DNA of 64,000 bases from an uncultured Burkholderiales bacterium (GCA_903820745.1 CAIJIT010000355.1:1-64000); one strand, 5' to 3'; positions 18,956 to 28,739 are shown, counted from the first letter of the stretch. Numbers and translations: made by a program. Notes: a model not told the origin generated them from the letters alone.

Positions 18956-20386
18956 TCAGTTCGTCACCGCGGCGCGGATCATCTGGGTGAAGCCTTCGCT
19001 ATAAGGCGGCAACATGCCCCATTCACGCCTTGGGTCATGGGCGCCGGCCTGGTAGACCGAGCGCGCATGGCTGAAGGCTAAAAAGCCCTCGCGACCATGG
19101 TAATGCCCCATACCCGAAGCGCCGACACCACCGAATGGCGCGTCATGCAGGGCCGGGTGCATGGTCACATCATTGACCGAGACGCCGCCCGACAGGGTAT
19201 GACCCAGCACCCAATCCTGCTCGGCCTGATCCTGGCCGAAATAGTAAAGCGCCAGCGGCCGCTCACCCGCATTGACTGCCGCGACGGCTTCGGCCAGGTC
19301 GCTGTAGCGATTGATCAGCAAGGCGGTGCCGAAGATTTCATTGCGGGCAATTTCGCTATCGGCCGGGGCGTCGAGCACCAGGCGCAGCGGCATGCGGCGC
19401 TCGGCCACAGCGGCCTCGCTGGGCCAATCGCCGGCCATCACGATACGTGCGCCGCGCTGTGCGGCATCGGCCACATAGGCTTCGACGCGGGCGAAATGGC
19501 GTTGATTGACGGCAGCGACCAGATCCGGGTTGCCGGCGATGGTTGGAAACAGGCCGGCGTAGACCAACTGTAAGGCTTCGACCAGTTCATCGCATTGCGA
19601 CTCATGGACCCAGATGACATCGGGGGCCACACAGAGCTGGCCCGAGTTGGCCGCCTTGCCCACTGCGATCCGTTCCGCGGCATTGCGGATGTCGGCGCTG
19701 CGCCCGATCAGCACGGGCGACTTGCCGCCCAACTCGAGCGTCAAAGGCACCAGATGTTCGGCCGCAGCACGCATCACCTGCTTGCCGACGCTGGTCGATC
19801 CGGTGAAGACCAGATGGTCCCAAGGCTGGGCCGAGAAGGCTGCAGCGACATCAGGGCCGCCGCAGACCACGGCGAGTTCGCTGGCATCAAAACGGGCGGC
19901 GACCAGGCGCTCGACCAGGGCCGCAGTTTGCGGCGCCAGCTCCGACGGTTTGAGGATGGCCGAATTGCCCGCCGCCAGCACCGAGGCCAGCGGCGAAAAC
20001 AGGGTAAAAAGCGGCGCGTTCCAGGTGCCGATGATGCCGATCACACCCTTGGGCTGGTATTGCACCCAGGCGCTGGCACCGAACTGGTCGAAAGGCGCCA
20101 CGCTGGGTCTTGTCTCGGCCGGCAGCCAGGCTTCGAAACTGTCGCGCGCATGTTTGAGCGAAGCCAGTGACCCCAGCACATCGTTCATCATCGAAAAAAC
20201 CGCGGGTCGATGGCCGAAGTCTGCAGCCATCGCGGCACAGAGCTCATCGGCGTTTTCAACCAGTAGGTCGATCAATTTCTGCAGGCGAATGCGGCGTAGT
20301 TCAGCGCTGACCGGGCCGGCAGCGATGAAGGCAGCGCGCTGTGCAGCCAGCAGGCCGGGAATTGCTTGTGTCATAGTGGCAGCCAT
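18956..20386 (-). CDS. Aldehyde dehydrogenase, coniferyl-aldehyde type
   Basis: The protein of about 476 aa has the NAD-binding stretch FTGSTSVGKQVMRAA, the general base in LELGGKSP and the nucleophile Cys in GKAANSGQLCVAPD. It is shorter than most ALDHs and resembles the coniferyl/vanillin-type subgroup (GQLCVAPD instead of the usual GQxC), though the substrate cannot be fixed. ATG 20386 has AGGA 7 nt upstream; an in-frame upstream extension (to 20473) has an unlikely sequence. In the operon it sits downstream of an acyl-CoA synthetase, which suggests aldehyde-to-acid oxidation before or after CoA activation. Confidence 0.88.
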   Translation of the reverse strand: MAATMTQAIPGLLAAQRAAFIAAGPVSAELRRIRLQKLIDLLVENADELCAAMAADFGHRPAVFSMMNDVLGSLASLKHARDSFEAWLPAETRPSVAPFDQFGASAWVQYQPKGVIGIIGTWNAPLFTLFSPLASVLAAGNSAILKPSELAPQTAALVERLVAARFDASELAVVCGGPDVAAAFSAQPWDHLVFTGSTSVGKQVMRAAAEHLVPLTLELGGKSPVLIGRSADIRNAAERIAVGKAANSGQLCVAPDVIWVHESQCDELVEALQLVYAGLFPTIAGNPDLVAAVNQRHFARVEAYVADAAQRGARIVMAGDWPSEAAVAERRMPLRLVLDAPADSEIARNEIFGTALLINRYSDLAEAVAAVNAGERPLALYYFGQDQAEQDWVLGHTLSGGVSVNDVTMHPALHDAPFGGVGASGMGHYHGREGFLAFSHARSVYQAGAHDPRREWGMLPPYSEGFTQMIRAAVTN

Positions 20387-20498
20387 CTTGGGTCCTGTCA
20401 GGGTGGGTCCGGCGCTGGGCCAGCCAGCGGGGTGATGTTGATGCGGGAAGTTAGCGCAGCAGCGCGATAGCATCGTCGTCCAAAGGGACGATGCCGGC

Positions 20499-22106
20499 TC
20501 AGGTCAGGCTGACCGAAGCAGCCGCATATTCCTTGGCCCAGCGGTAATCGGCCTTGCCGGCCGGACTGCGCTGGACCTTGGCGGCCAGATAGATCGCCCG
20601 CGGCAACTTGTAGGCAGCCAGGTGCTCGCGACAGATGCGATCGAATTCAGCCAGCGAGAAGTCCTCGCCCTCCTGTAACTCAAGCACGGCAGCGACTTTC
20701 TGGCCCCAGCGCTCATCGGGCATGCCGATGATCAGCACATCACGAACCGCCGCATAGCGCCTCGCGGCGACTTCGACTTCCTCAGGGAAGACCTTTTCGC
20801 CCCCGGTATTGATGCATTCGGAGCCGCGGCCGAGCACGACGATGTCGCCGTTGGCGTCAATCCTGGCCTGATCGCCGGTCAGGACCCAAAGCCGGCCATC
20901 GATGGTGACGAAGGTCTCGGCGGTCTTGACGGCATCGCCGTAATAGCCAACCGGCGTATTGCCGCTGCGCGCCAGGATGCCGAAATCGCCGGGAGCGGCA
21001 ACGATGCGGCGCTGCTCGTCGATGAGCGCCAGGTCGGGGCGCGGCGTGATGCAGATGAAGCCTTCCCCCTGGACCGGCTTGTCACCGCCGCCGACCAGGC
21101 CAGCCTCGGACGACCCCATGCCGTTGTTGATGATCAGCTGCGGCAGCATCGCCTTGAGCCGTTGCTGCAGATGGGGCGAAAACATCGCACCCCCATTGCC
21201 AAACACCATCACGCGCGACAAGTCCCAGCGGTCGGGATGGGCTTCCAGCGCCCGGATCATCGGCAGCGCCATCGCGTCGCCAACGATCGACAGGATATTG
21301 ACCGCATCTCGTTCAACGATGTCCCAGACATGCTCGGCGTCAAACTGATGCTCATCGTTGACGACCACACAATGCCCGGCAAACAGGCTGATCAAGGTGG
21401 CCCACATGGCGGCGCCATGCATCAGCGGCGCGCAGGCCAGATAGACCAGCGGCTGTGCTGCGCTGACGAGCGCGGCGAGTTCTTCGGGCGCCTCGATCGG
21501 CGGGCGCCTGAAGTAGATGCCGCCGCCACCCAGGGCCGCCATGAACAGCGACCGGTGCGGCCACATCACACCCTTGGGCATGCCGGTGGTGCCGCCGGTG
21601 CAAAGCATGTAGATGTCCTGATCGCTGCGCAGGGGGTCTTGCAACTCGGTCGCAGCGCTGGCGAGGAAATCCTCATATTGCAGGCCCGGCGCTGCGAGCG
21701 AATCGGTTCCGCAATGCAGCAACAAACCGAGCAAGGGGGCTTGCTGCAGCGCCTGACTTACCGCCGGTGCAAACTCGGCCGCATAGACCAGGGCGCGGAA
21801 GTCGAGACTGGCGTACAAAAAGGTCAGCTCTTCGCCCTTGTAGCGGTAATTGACATTGACCGGAGCGGCGCCGATCTTGCAGCAGGCCAGGAAAGTCTCG
21901 AGGTATTCGGCCGAGTTGTAGAGCTGGATACCGACGTTGTCGCCGCGCTTGATGCCGCGCTCCCGCAAGGCGTTGCCCAGGCGGTTGGCCCGTTGATCGA
22001 GCGCCTTGAAACTGATGCGCTGGCTGGCGCAGATGAAGGCGATGCGGTCGGGAACGGCAGCGGCAACTACTTCGAACAAGTCGGCAAGATTGAAAGTACG
22101 TGGCAT
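20499..22106 (-). CDS. Acyl-CoA synthetase (AMP-forming)
   Basis: The 535-aa adenylate-forming ligase has the P-loop-like motif CTGGTTGMPKGVMWPHRS, NNGMGSSEAG in the A5 position, the YGD/TGD motif LTGDQARIDANGDI and the hinge LGRGSECINTGGEK. The C-terminal lysine expected for adenylation lies in RSPAGKADYRWAK. It resembles the FadD17/FadD19 branch used for bulky carboxylic acids such as steroid side chains, but that is from memory. ATG 22106 is preceded by AGGA. It shares the operon with EthD and aldehyde dehydrogenase. Confidence 0.9.
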   Translation of the reverse strand: MPRTFNLADLFEVVAAAVPDRIAFICASQRISFKALDQRANRLGNALRERGIKRGDNVGIQLYNSAEYLETFLACCKIGAAPVNVNYRYKGEELTFLYASLDFRALVYAAEFAPAVSQALQQAPLLGLLLHCGTDSLAAPGLQYEDFLASAATELQDPLRSDQDIYMLCTGGTTGMPKGVMWPHRSLFMAALGGGGIYFRRPPIEAPEELAALVSAAQPLVYLACAPLMHGAAMWATLISLFAGHCVVVNDEHQFDAEHVWDIVERDAVNILSIVGDAMALPMIRALEAHPDRWDLSRVMVFGNGGAMFSPHLQQRLKAMLPQLIINNGMGSSEAGLVGGGDKPVQGEGFICITPRPDLALIDEQRRIVAAPGDFGILARSGNTPVGYYGDAVKTAETFVTIDGRLWVLTGDQARIDANGDIVVLGRGSECINTGGEKVFPEEVEVAARRYAAVRDVLIIGMPDERWGQKVAAVLELQEGEDFSLAEFDRICREHLAAYKLPRAIYLAAKVQRSPAGKADYRWAKEYAAASVSLT

Positions 22107-22139
22107 AAATATCCTGGGTTCAGCGTGGATCGGCCTGGC

Positions 22140-22856
22140 TCAAGGCCGGCTGTGAGTGATGCGGGTGAACATGAACAGCGAGCGTTGCAGATCGGCCAAG
22201 TCCCTCAGCGCCAAGGGCAAGCAATCGCGCAGGTCGGCTGCCGCGAAGGCGGCGATCACCGCTGCCTCCGAGGCAAACCACCATTCGGCGATGCCGTCGA
22301 AATCAAAGCCTCGCGGCCTGGTCCCGAGCACCAGGTTGTGATTGATGCAAAGCGCCGCATCGAGCGCGGGTGACGCCTGTTGCGCCTTGTCATCAGCCGA
22401 CCAGCGCTGCTGGAACTGCTCGGTGGTCAAGCCGCTGCGACGGCGCAAAAAGGCCTGGACGCAATGAGTCGGCCGCGCCCCGACAGGCGCCTGGCGCAGG
22501 ATGCGGCCGGAGCAGACCAGCGTGAAATTGCGCACATAAGTCGAAAAGACCCGCGGCTCGTCGGGACGCATGATGGCCAGCGTCTGCGCGTCGTTCCAGA
22601 TGTCGGCGGCCGATTGCAGGTCGCGCATCAGCAGCAGATTGACGCCGTCATAGTCGTCGGCAGCACCTGCCAGACCCGGCAGGGTCAAGATGCGCGAGCA
22701 TTGGCTGACCGACAGCACTTTGTCGCGCACATTGCTGCAGCCCGCACCCAGCGCCGAATGCTCGCGCCAAGCCTGGGCAAAGTCTTCGGGCGCCAAAGCC
22801 GGGTTGCGGCGCGCCAGATAGATCATCTTGGCTTGATTCGACATCACATCAGTCAT
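22140..22856 (-). CDS. EthD-domain protein, two tandem halves
   Basis: The 238-aa protein contains two copies of the dimeric alpha/beta-barrel EthD fold. Half one begins MIYLARRNPALAPEDFAQAWREHSALG and half two HCVQAFLRRRSGLTTEQFQQRWSADD, each with the RR(x)..l...eF...W pattern. EthD was named from the ethyl-tert-butyl-ether locus; such proteins often bind or isomerise small hydrophobic intermediates. A fused pair would act as an internal dimer. The start overlaps the upstream MFS stop by 8 bp; ATG 22844 is an alternative. Confidence 0.85.
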   Translation of the reverse strand: MTDVMSNQAKMIYLARRNPALAPEDFAQAWREHSALGAGCSNVRDKVLSVSQCSRILTLPGLAGAADDYDGVNLLLMRDLQSAADIWNDAQTLAIMRPDEPRVFSTYVRNFTLVCSGRILRQAPVGARPTHCVQAFLRRRSGLTTEQFQQRWSADDKAQQASPALDAALCINHNLVLGTRPRGFDFDGIAEWWFASEAAVIAAFAAADLRDCLPLALRDLADLQRSLFMFTRITHSRP

Positions 22857-24120
22857 GGGTGACAGCTTTCAATGCAGCCGGATAAACCAGCAGCGCGCGC
22901 CAAAAGGCGTAGACCGAAAAGACCAGCATAGCGATCGTGCAGATCAGGGCAAAGCGCAAAGCCTGGTCGTGCAGCCATGGCTCCAGCCAGCTGCTGAGGC
23001 TGCCGGTGAAGATCGGCCCGATGCCGCTGCCGATGATGGCGCCGGCCAGCATCAGCATGGCGTTGGCCGTGGCACGGCGCTGCGGCGCTACCACCAGACT
23101 CAGTGCGGCATAGCTCGGTGCGGCCCACCAGGCGATGAAAAACGCGAACAAGCCGACCATCGCGGTCGCTGCAGCCACTTGGCCGGTGGGCATGGCAAAA
23201 AACAGCAATCCCGACGGCAAAGCCATCGAAACGCCGATCAGGGGCACTCCCATCTGCCAGCCTGGATGGCGGCGTACCAAGCGGTCGGTCAAGGCGCCGG
23301 CGACCAGACTGCCGCAGACCGAGGTCAGCGCGGCAAAGCCCGCCACCCAACCGGCTTGCTGCGGCGTCAGGTGATGGCTGCGCACCAGATAACTGACATT
23401 CCAGGCACCGACCGAATAAGCCGACAGCAAGGCAAAGCCGGCGCCGAGCATGATCCAGCGCGTCACCGGCTGGCGCCAGACCAGGGCGACCGAACTGCGG
23501 CCCTGTGACAAAGCATGGCTGCGCGCCGCTTGTGCACGCAAAGGCTCGCTCGAGAACAGCCGCAGCAACAGGGCCAGCAAGGCGGCGCTGCCACCGACGA
23601 TTGCCAAGGCCAGCCGCCAGCCCCATTGCTGCGCGATCCAACTGCCCAGCACCAGGGCCAGCATTGAGCCGGTGGCCGCACCCAGGCCGAACAAGCTCAT
23701 CGCCCGCGAGCGCTGCGCCGGCGGATAGAGATCGGCGATCATCGACAGCGAGGCCGGAGCCCCGCCCGCATCGCTGAGCGCGCCCCCTGCCCTGCTGCCC
23801 ATCAAGCTCCAGAAGCCGATCGACGCGCCACCCATCGCAGCCAGCAAGCCACCGACCCCGCGAGTCCAGGCGACCAGGCTGCGCCGTTCATGACGGTCGG
23901 CAATCCGCCCCAGGGGCAGACCCAGCAGACAAAAAGACAGGGCAAAGCCCAGGCCGCTGACCAGGCCGATCTGCAGATCGCTCAGCAGGAATTCGGCCTT
24001 GACCGGCTCGATCAGCACGGCGAGCATCTGCCGGTCCATCGCCGACAGCATCGACATCGCCGTCAGAAGCAGCAGCAAACCGGCAGCGCTGGAACGCTCA
24101 CGTGACTCAGGCAAGTTCAT
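22849..24120 (-). CDS. MFS transporter, spinster-like
   Basis: The 423-aa transporter has 12 predicted helices, with AMDRQMLAVLIEPVKAEF after helix 1 and the loop motif LPLGRIADRHERR. It has close structural similarity to the MFS gene at 44579 (IDRQIMGVLIEPVKQEF). It is the third gene of the eight-gene operon, between the class II aldolase-like gene and EthD. Confidence 0.9.
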   Translation of the reverse strand: MNLPESRERSSAAGLLLLLTAMSMLSAMDRQMLAVLIEPVKAEFLLSDLQIGLVSGLGFALSFCLLGLPLGRIADRHERRSLVAWTRGVGGLLAAMGGASIGFWSLMGSRAGGALSDAGGAPASLSMIADLYPPAQRSRAMSLFGLGAATGSMLALVLGSWIAQQWGWRLALAIVGGSAALLALLLRLFSSEPLRAQAARSHALSQGRSSVALVWRQPVTRWIMLGAGFALLSAYSVGAWNVSYLVRSHHLTPQQAGWVAGFAALTSVCGSLVAGALTDRLVRRHPGWQMGVPLIGVSMALPSGLLFFAMPTGQVAAATAMVGLFAFFIAWWAAPSYAALSLVVAPQRRATANAMLMLAGAIIGSGIGPIFTGSLSSWLEPWLHDQALRFALICTIAMLVFSVYAFWRALLVYPAALKAVTHD

Positions 24121-24192
24121 CGGACCATTCCAGGGTATTGATCGGCAGGGAGAATTCCGTCCATGTCAGGTTGCCCATGGCCCTCGGCGGTC

Positions 24193-24966
24193 TTATTCAA
24201 GGACAGACGGATCCCGACGGATTTCCTCGCGGGCCATGGCCTCCCACAGAAACGGGAATCCCTTCGCATCGGTGCGCTGTCCGGTGGCGGCGACCACCTC
24301 GGCCGGCAGAGGAGTTCCGCCGCCAAGCATCTCGACACGCCAGGCAAGCCGGCAGCGCCATTCGAGCGTGATGGCGCGCAGATGCGCCTGGCGAATCCCG
24401 TTGGCCACCACCAGCACGCCATGGTTGGCCAGCAGCGCCCATTTGTGCGTACCGATTGAATCTGCTGCGGCGCGACCCATTGCCTGATCTTCCACCGTGC
24501 CGCGATATTCGTCATAAAGCACCGGATCGGTATCGACCAGGGCCGAAGTCTGGTCGTAAATCGGCGGAATGCGTCCCACGGCCGACCACACCGAGCCCCA
24601 GGCCGGATGGTTGTGGATCACCACGCCGACATCATGCCGCGCAGCGTGCACATCGATATGCAGGTTGATCGCCGGGGTGATATTCCATTCGCCTTCAATC
24701 ACCTGGCCCTGTGGGTCGAGCCGCAGGATGTCGGAGGCGGTCACTTCGGCCCAAGTGAGTTCCCAGGGATTGGCCAGATAGCTGCCATCGTCCTGGCGCA
24801 CCGTGATATGGCCAGCGATGTGATCGTTATAGCCTTCGCGATGCAAGATCCGGCACAGCAAGGCCAGGGACTGCTGCGGCGTCAGTTCGGGCAGCAATGC
24901 ATAGCGGCCCGGCTTGGGCGCATAGCGGGCCAATAAGTCACGATCCATGTCATCATTTTTCTGCAT
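24193..24966 (-). CDS. Class II aldolase/adducin family protein
   Basis: The 257-aa protein has the zinc-site pattern of class II aldolases: HNHP (two His ligands), an upstream AGHITVRQDDGSYLANPW phosphate/substrate loop, and the third ligand region ALLANHGVLVV. Members cleave or decarboxylate sugar-like and hydroxy-keto compounds; in catabolic clusters like this they may act on a non-sugar carbonyl. ATG 24966 has an AGAGAAAAG purine-rich stretch upstream. It is second in the operon, about 40 bp after the dioxygenase. Confidence 0.88.
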   Translation of the reverse strand: MQKNDDMDRDLLARYAPKPGRYALLPELTPQQSLALLCRILHREGYNDHIAGHITVRQDDGSYLANPWELTWAEVTASDILRLDPQGQVIEGEWNITPAINLHIDVHAARHDVGVVIHNHPAWGSVWSAVGRIPPIYDQTSALVDTDPVLYDEYRGTVEDQAMGRAAADSIGTHKWALLANHGVLVVANGIRQAHLRAITLEWRCRLAWRVEMLGGGTPLPAEVVAATGQRTDAKGFPFLWEAMAREEIRRDPSVLE

Positions 24967-25009
24967 ATTCTTTTCTCTTGGCCTTGAATGGCCTTCTCCG
25001 GGAATTCAA

Positions 25010-25852
25010 TCAAACAGGCTGCACATGTCCGCGGGCGAATACCGAAGCTCGCTGCATGCGTCGCTGGTGCGGTTGATAGTCGAGGATGGCATGGTGAATC
25101 ACGCTGCGGTTATCCCAGATCACCATGTCGCCAAGCGCCCAGCGATGCCGGAAAACGAACAGGACATGCTGGCAATGTGCATTCAGGTAGGCCAGGATCG
25201 CGTCGCTCTCAGTCGGGGCCAGGCCGTCGATATGGGTCGTATAGGTCGGGCTGATGTAAAGTGCTTTGCGGCCAGTGACAGGGTGCGAGACGACCATCGG
25301 GTGCAGGTGGCGCCGGTTCATCGTGACGACCTCGACATAGCGCTCATGCGTGACGACCTTGTGGCGTAGCGCTGCCGTCATCGGGCCGTTCATGTCGTGC
25401 CAGGCATGGAGGCCGTCGAGATATTTTTTCATCCGATCGGACAGCGCGTCGTAGGCCGTCGTCATGCTGATCCAGCAGGTGTCACCACCGACCGGCGGCA
25501 GGATCTTGGCATGCGTCATGGTGACGATCGGCGGACTCGGGAGAAAGGTCTCGTCGTGGTGCCACATATCGGCCCGGTCGCCCAACTTGGAGTCGATGAT
25601 CGTGATCTGCTCGAATCCCGCCCCGAGGTTGGGATAAAAGGTATGAACTTCCGGTTCGCCAAAATGCTGTGCGATCGCCAGATGTTGTTCGGGTGTCAGG
25701 TCAGGAACATGCAGCACCAAGGCTTCATGCTTGACGAGAGCGGCTTCGATGGCCGTCATTGTGGCCGGCAAGAAAATCGAATCAAGATCCAGATCCACCA
25801 ATTCGGCGCCGATGGCGGGGCCGAGCGGGCGAACGGTAAATGGTGATTTCAA
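25010..25852 (-). CDS. TauD/TfdA-type Fe(II)/2-oxoglutarate dioxygenase
   Basis: The 280-aa protein has the 2-His-1-carboxylate set: HxD in MWHHDETFLPSPP and the distal His in WDNRSVIHHAILDY, followed by the 2-oxoglutarate-binding Arg in RRMQRASVF. Family members hydroxylate carbon next to a heteroatom or acid, releasing succinate and CO2. It starts with TTG at 25852, with GGAG 7 nt upstream and no nearby ATG. It is the first gene of the minus-strand operon, with its promoter presumably in the 197 bp shared with the serine hydrolase at 26050. Confidence 0.9.
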   Translation of the reverse strand: MKSPFTVRPLGPAIGAELVDLDLDSIFLPATMTAIEAALVKHEALVLHVPDLTPEQHLAIAQHFGEPEVHTFYPNLGAGFEQITIIDSKLGDRADMWHHDETFLPSPPIVTMTHAKILPPVGGDTCWISMTTAYDALSDRMKKYLDGLHAWHDMNGPMTAALRHKVVTHERYVEVVTMNRRHLHPMVVSHPVTGRKALYISPTYTTHIDGLAPTESDAILAYLNAHCQHVLFVFRHRWALGDMVIWDNRSVIHHAILDYQPHQRRMQRASVFARGHVQPV

Positions 25853-26049
25853 GGAATCGCTCCGGTTGAGATGAAAATTTCAGTTGCGGACATTTTTATG
25901 ATCAGCCACACCCAGAAAAGCTCTGGAGTTCACATGACAGTCGGCACATTCTTGCCGCCGGGCCATTCCAGGCATCGTCCGGGTGGACGATGTGGGTGTG
26001 ATCTCTGTTCGTAACATCGCGGCTGTGCACACAGCCGGCCTTGATCTGA

Positions 26050-27360
26050 ATGAACTTGACATGGAATCAGCAAATTCTTCGCTTGGGCGCTTGCGCCCTG
26101 GCCATCGGACTGAGCCTGCCTGCGTTGGCGCAGCAACAAAAAGTTCTCGACCCAGCCTTGCTGATGGTGGGGACGCCACCGCCGCCTGAGTATCGGGTGA
26201 CGATAGACAACTGGCAGGAATACCCGCAAAAAATCTGGTCCTTCCAGCACACCAGTGAGTTGTTTCCGACCCGCCTGATTGCCCGCGCCGGCAAAGTGCA
26301 TGAATTGCCCTATGCGATGCTGCCGCGGGCCGAGATCGACGCCATCGCGGTCAACGCGCCTGGTGAGCCGGCAATGAACTGGCCGCAGATGCTCAAGGAG
26401 ACCCATACCGATGCCATCGTCGTGCTGCACCGCGGCCGCATCGTCGAGGAGCGCTATTTCAATGGCATGAAGGCCTCGACTGCGCACTTGATGTTCTCGG
26501 CCAGCAAGGCGATGACCGGCCTGATGGCTGCCACGCTGATCCAGGAAGGTCGGCTGGATGAAAAAGCCAATGTTGGCAGCCTGGTTCCTGAACTGGCCGA
26601 CAGCGCCTGGGCGGGTGCGAGCGTGCGGCAAGTGCTCGACATGACCGACGGGGTGCAATTCACAGAGATCTACAACGATCCCAGCTCGGACGTTTTCCGC
26701 TATATCGGCTCGATGGGTTGGGCGCCAAAATTGCGCCAGCCCGGCAGCCCCGAGGGCATTCTGGCGATGTTGCCGACGTTGAAGAAACTCCAAGTCGAGC
26801 CTCGCGGCACAGCTTTCCGCTACCGCTCGCCGGCCACCGATGTGGCCGGCTGGATCGCCGCTCGCACCGCAGGGCAATCGATTTCAAACTGGCTGGAACA
26901 GCGTTTGTGGAGTCGCCTGGGCATGGAACAGGACGCACGCATGATGCTCGATCCCTCAGCCAATGAGGTGACATTTGCCGGCATGATTGCCGCGCCGCGC
27001 GACCTGGCCAGATTGGGCCAACTGCTGCTGCAACGCGGCCGCTGGGGCGATGCCCAGTTGCTGCCGGCGGCCCTGACCGATGAATTGACGCGCGGCGGCG
27101 ACACGCAGGCCTTCGCGGTCGGTGGCCCGAAGACCCGCTCGGGCTGGTCTTACCGCAGCCAATGGTGGGTCAACCCTGCCGCACCGCGCTCGTTTGCAGC
27201 CTTGGGTGCCTATGGGCAGATGCTCTATGTCTTTCCCGATGACGAGCTCGTCGTGGTCAAGCTCAGCAGCCATCCAAATCCGATCAGCGCCGTGACCGAC
27301 CCGTTGCACCAACGTGCTCTTGCCGCCCTGGTCAAACATTTGCAAACCAAACCCCGCTGA
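26050..27360 (+). CDS. Serine hydrolase, class C beta-lactamase fold, exported
   Basis: The 436-aa protein begins with a signal peptide (LGACALAIGLSLPALAQQQ, cleavage near residue 27). The nucleophile motif is SxxK in MFSASKAMTG, followed by a conserved DMTDGVQFTEIYNDP segment and YRSPATDVAGW near the position of the second motif. The pattern is close to the 6-aminohexanoate-dimer hydrolase (NylB) and esterase branch rather than true beta-lactamases. It is therefore likely a periplasmic esterase or amidase. ATG 26050 is divergent from the dioxygenase operon, and an MFS gene follows 13 bp downstream. Confidence 0.88.
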   Translation: MNLTWNQQILRLGACALAIGLSLPALAQQQKVLDPALLMVGTPPPPEYRVTIDNWQEYPQKIWSFQHTSELFPTRLIARAGKVHELPYAMLPRAEIDAIAVNAPGEPAMNWPQMLKETHTDAIVVLHRGRIVEERYFNGMKASTAHLMFSASKAMTGLMAATLIQEGRLDEKANVGSLVPELADSAWAGASVRQVLDMTDGVQFTEIYNDPSSDVFRYIGSMGWAPKLRQPGSPEGILAMLPTLKKLQVEPRGTAFRYRSPATDVAGWIAARTAGQSISNWLEQRLWSRLGMEQDARMMLDPSANEVTFAGMIAAPRDLARLGQLLLQRGRWGDAQLLPAALTDELTRGGDTQAFAVGGPKTRSGWSYRSQWWVNPAAPRSFAALGAYGQMLYVFPDDELVVVKLSSHPNPISAVTDPLHQRALAALVKHLQTKPR

Positions 27361-27373
27361 GCGGCCAAATCCC

Positions 27374-28624
27374 ATGAAGAAACACCTGACCCTGCTTGTG
27401 TTGACCTTGATCGCGCTGGTGCAGTTTTTCGACCGGGCGCTGATGGTCGTGATCCTCGAGCCGTTGAAACAGGAATTTTCACTCAGCGATTCCCAGCTCG
27501 GTCTGCTCTCGGGTTTCAGCTATGCGGCCGCCTTTGCCTTGGCCGGCATCCCTTTGGGCTGGCTGGCCGACCGCAGCAACCGGCGCAATCTATTGGCCGG
27601 CTTGCTGGCGGTCTGGAGCCTGGCGGTGGCTTTTGCAGGATCGGCCAACAGCTTTGCGGCCCTGGTGGCCACCCGGGTCGGCATCGGTGCGATGGATGCC
27701 GGCGGCCAACCCTGCTCGGTCTCGATCATCTCCGACCTCTACTCGCGTGAACGTCGCGCCACTGCGGTCTCAATACTCTATGTCGGCATCCCGCTGGGCA
27801 TGTTGCTGGGTTTCATGCTCGGCGCGATGGTGGCGGCCGAACATGGTTGGCGCAATGCCTTCTATGTGGCGGCAGCTCCGGGCCTGGTCCTGGCCCTGCT
27901 GCTGTGGTTATTGACCGATGAACCGGTTCGCGGTGGCGGCGAAGGCCTGGTCGAGCCGGTCGCGCCCAAAATGCGTGAAACCTTGAGCTTCATGCGCGGC
28001 CAGTCAGCGCTGCTGTATCTGATTGTCGCTTCGGTACTGGTGACCGCCAGCAGTTCGGCCATGATGTCCTGGATCGGCTCTTTGCTGGTGCGCAGCCATG
28101 GCCTGAGCTTGGCCGAGGTCGGCATGATCACCGCCTTGTGCATGGGCGGCTTCGGCGCCATCGGCACGATATTTTTCGGCCTTCTGGCTGATCGTCTGGG
28201 CGCCAGCGATATGCGCGCTCAGCCCAGGTTGATGGCACTCGCTGCCGGGCTGATCGCTCTGTTGGGCAGTGCCGTTGCCTTGCTGCCGACTGTCGCCGGC
28301 GCAGCCATCTCTCTGGCCCTGTTTGCCGGTTGTGTCGCCGGTCTGAACGGACCGACTTATGCCCTCAGCCAGAGCCTGGTGCGGGTGAATATGCGCGCCA
28401 CCTCTATGGCGATCCTGGTCGTGCTGCTGAACCTGATCGGTGTCGGCCTGGGCCCCACCATCGCCGGGATTCTCAGCGACCTGTTCGCGACCCGTTTCGG
28501 CGCCGATTCAGTGCGCTGGGCGATGGTCTGCGTGCTGAGCCTGAACCTGCCCGCAGTCTGGCTCTTCCTGCGCTGCGCCCACACGATCCGCGCAGATCTC
28601 GGACGGGCCGGGTTGGCGCATTGA
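27374..28624 (+). CDS. MFS transporter, spinster-like
   Basis: The protein of about 416 aa starts MKKHLTLLVLTLIALVQFF, followed by the family motif FDRALMVVILEPLKQEF and LPLGWLADRSNRR-type loop. It has 12 hydrophobic segments. ATG 27374 lies 13 bp past the hydrolase stop; an upstream frame extension overlaps that gene and is unlikely. Together they form a two-gene unit: hydrolyse outside, import the product. Confidence 0.9.
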   Translation: MKKHLTLLVLTLIALVQFFDRALMVVILEPLKQEFSLSDSQLGLLSGFSYAAAFALAGIPLGWLADRSNRRNLLAGLLAVWSLAVAFAGSANSFAALVATRVGIGAMDAGGQPCSVSIISDLYSRERRATAVSILYVGIPLGMLLGFMLGAMVAAEHGWRNAFYVAAAPGLVLALLLWLLTDEPVRGGGEGLVEPVAPKMRETLSFMRGQSALLYLIVASVLVTASSSAMMSWIGSLLVRSHGLSLAEVGMITALCMGGFGAIGTIFFGLLADRLGASDMRAQPRLMALAAGLIALLGSAVALLPTVAGAAISLALFAGCVAGLNGPTYALSQSLVRVNMRATSMAILVVLLNLIGVGLGPTIAGILSDLFATRFGADSVRWAMVCVLSLNLPAVWLFLRCAHTIRADLGRAGLAH

Positions 28625-28666
28625 AATTTGCCTGCTGGCGCAGTTGAAAGGAATGCTGCATTCGGT

Positions 28667-28715
28667 GACGCGGTGGACTGTCTGCAGGGCACCCATCTTG
28701 CCAACGCCGAATCGG
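28667..28715 (+). repeat. Internally deleted copy of the flanking repeat
   Basis: The segment joins the first about 20 bp of the repeat (cggtggactgtctgcag) directly to its last about 25 bp (gcacccatcttgccaacgcc). The interior of about 220 bp is missing. It sits just left of full copy 1, so the locus holds one deleted and one full copy in tandem. Confidence 0.6.
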
Positions 28716-28739
28716 TTTGAATCAAAAACCTGCCGTGCT

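Noticed and set aside
25880-26179. Minus-strand frame with CxxCH (ECADCHV), possible cytochrome c remnant
   Set aside because: A single short motif with no flanking cytochrome sequence, and half the frame is antisense to the serine hydrolase. Likely chance.
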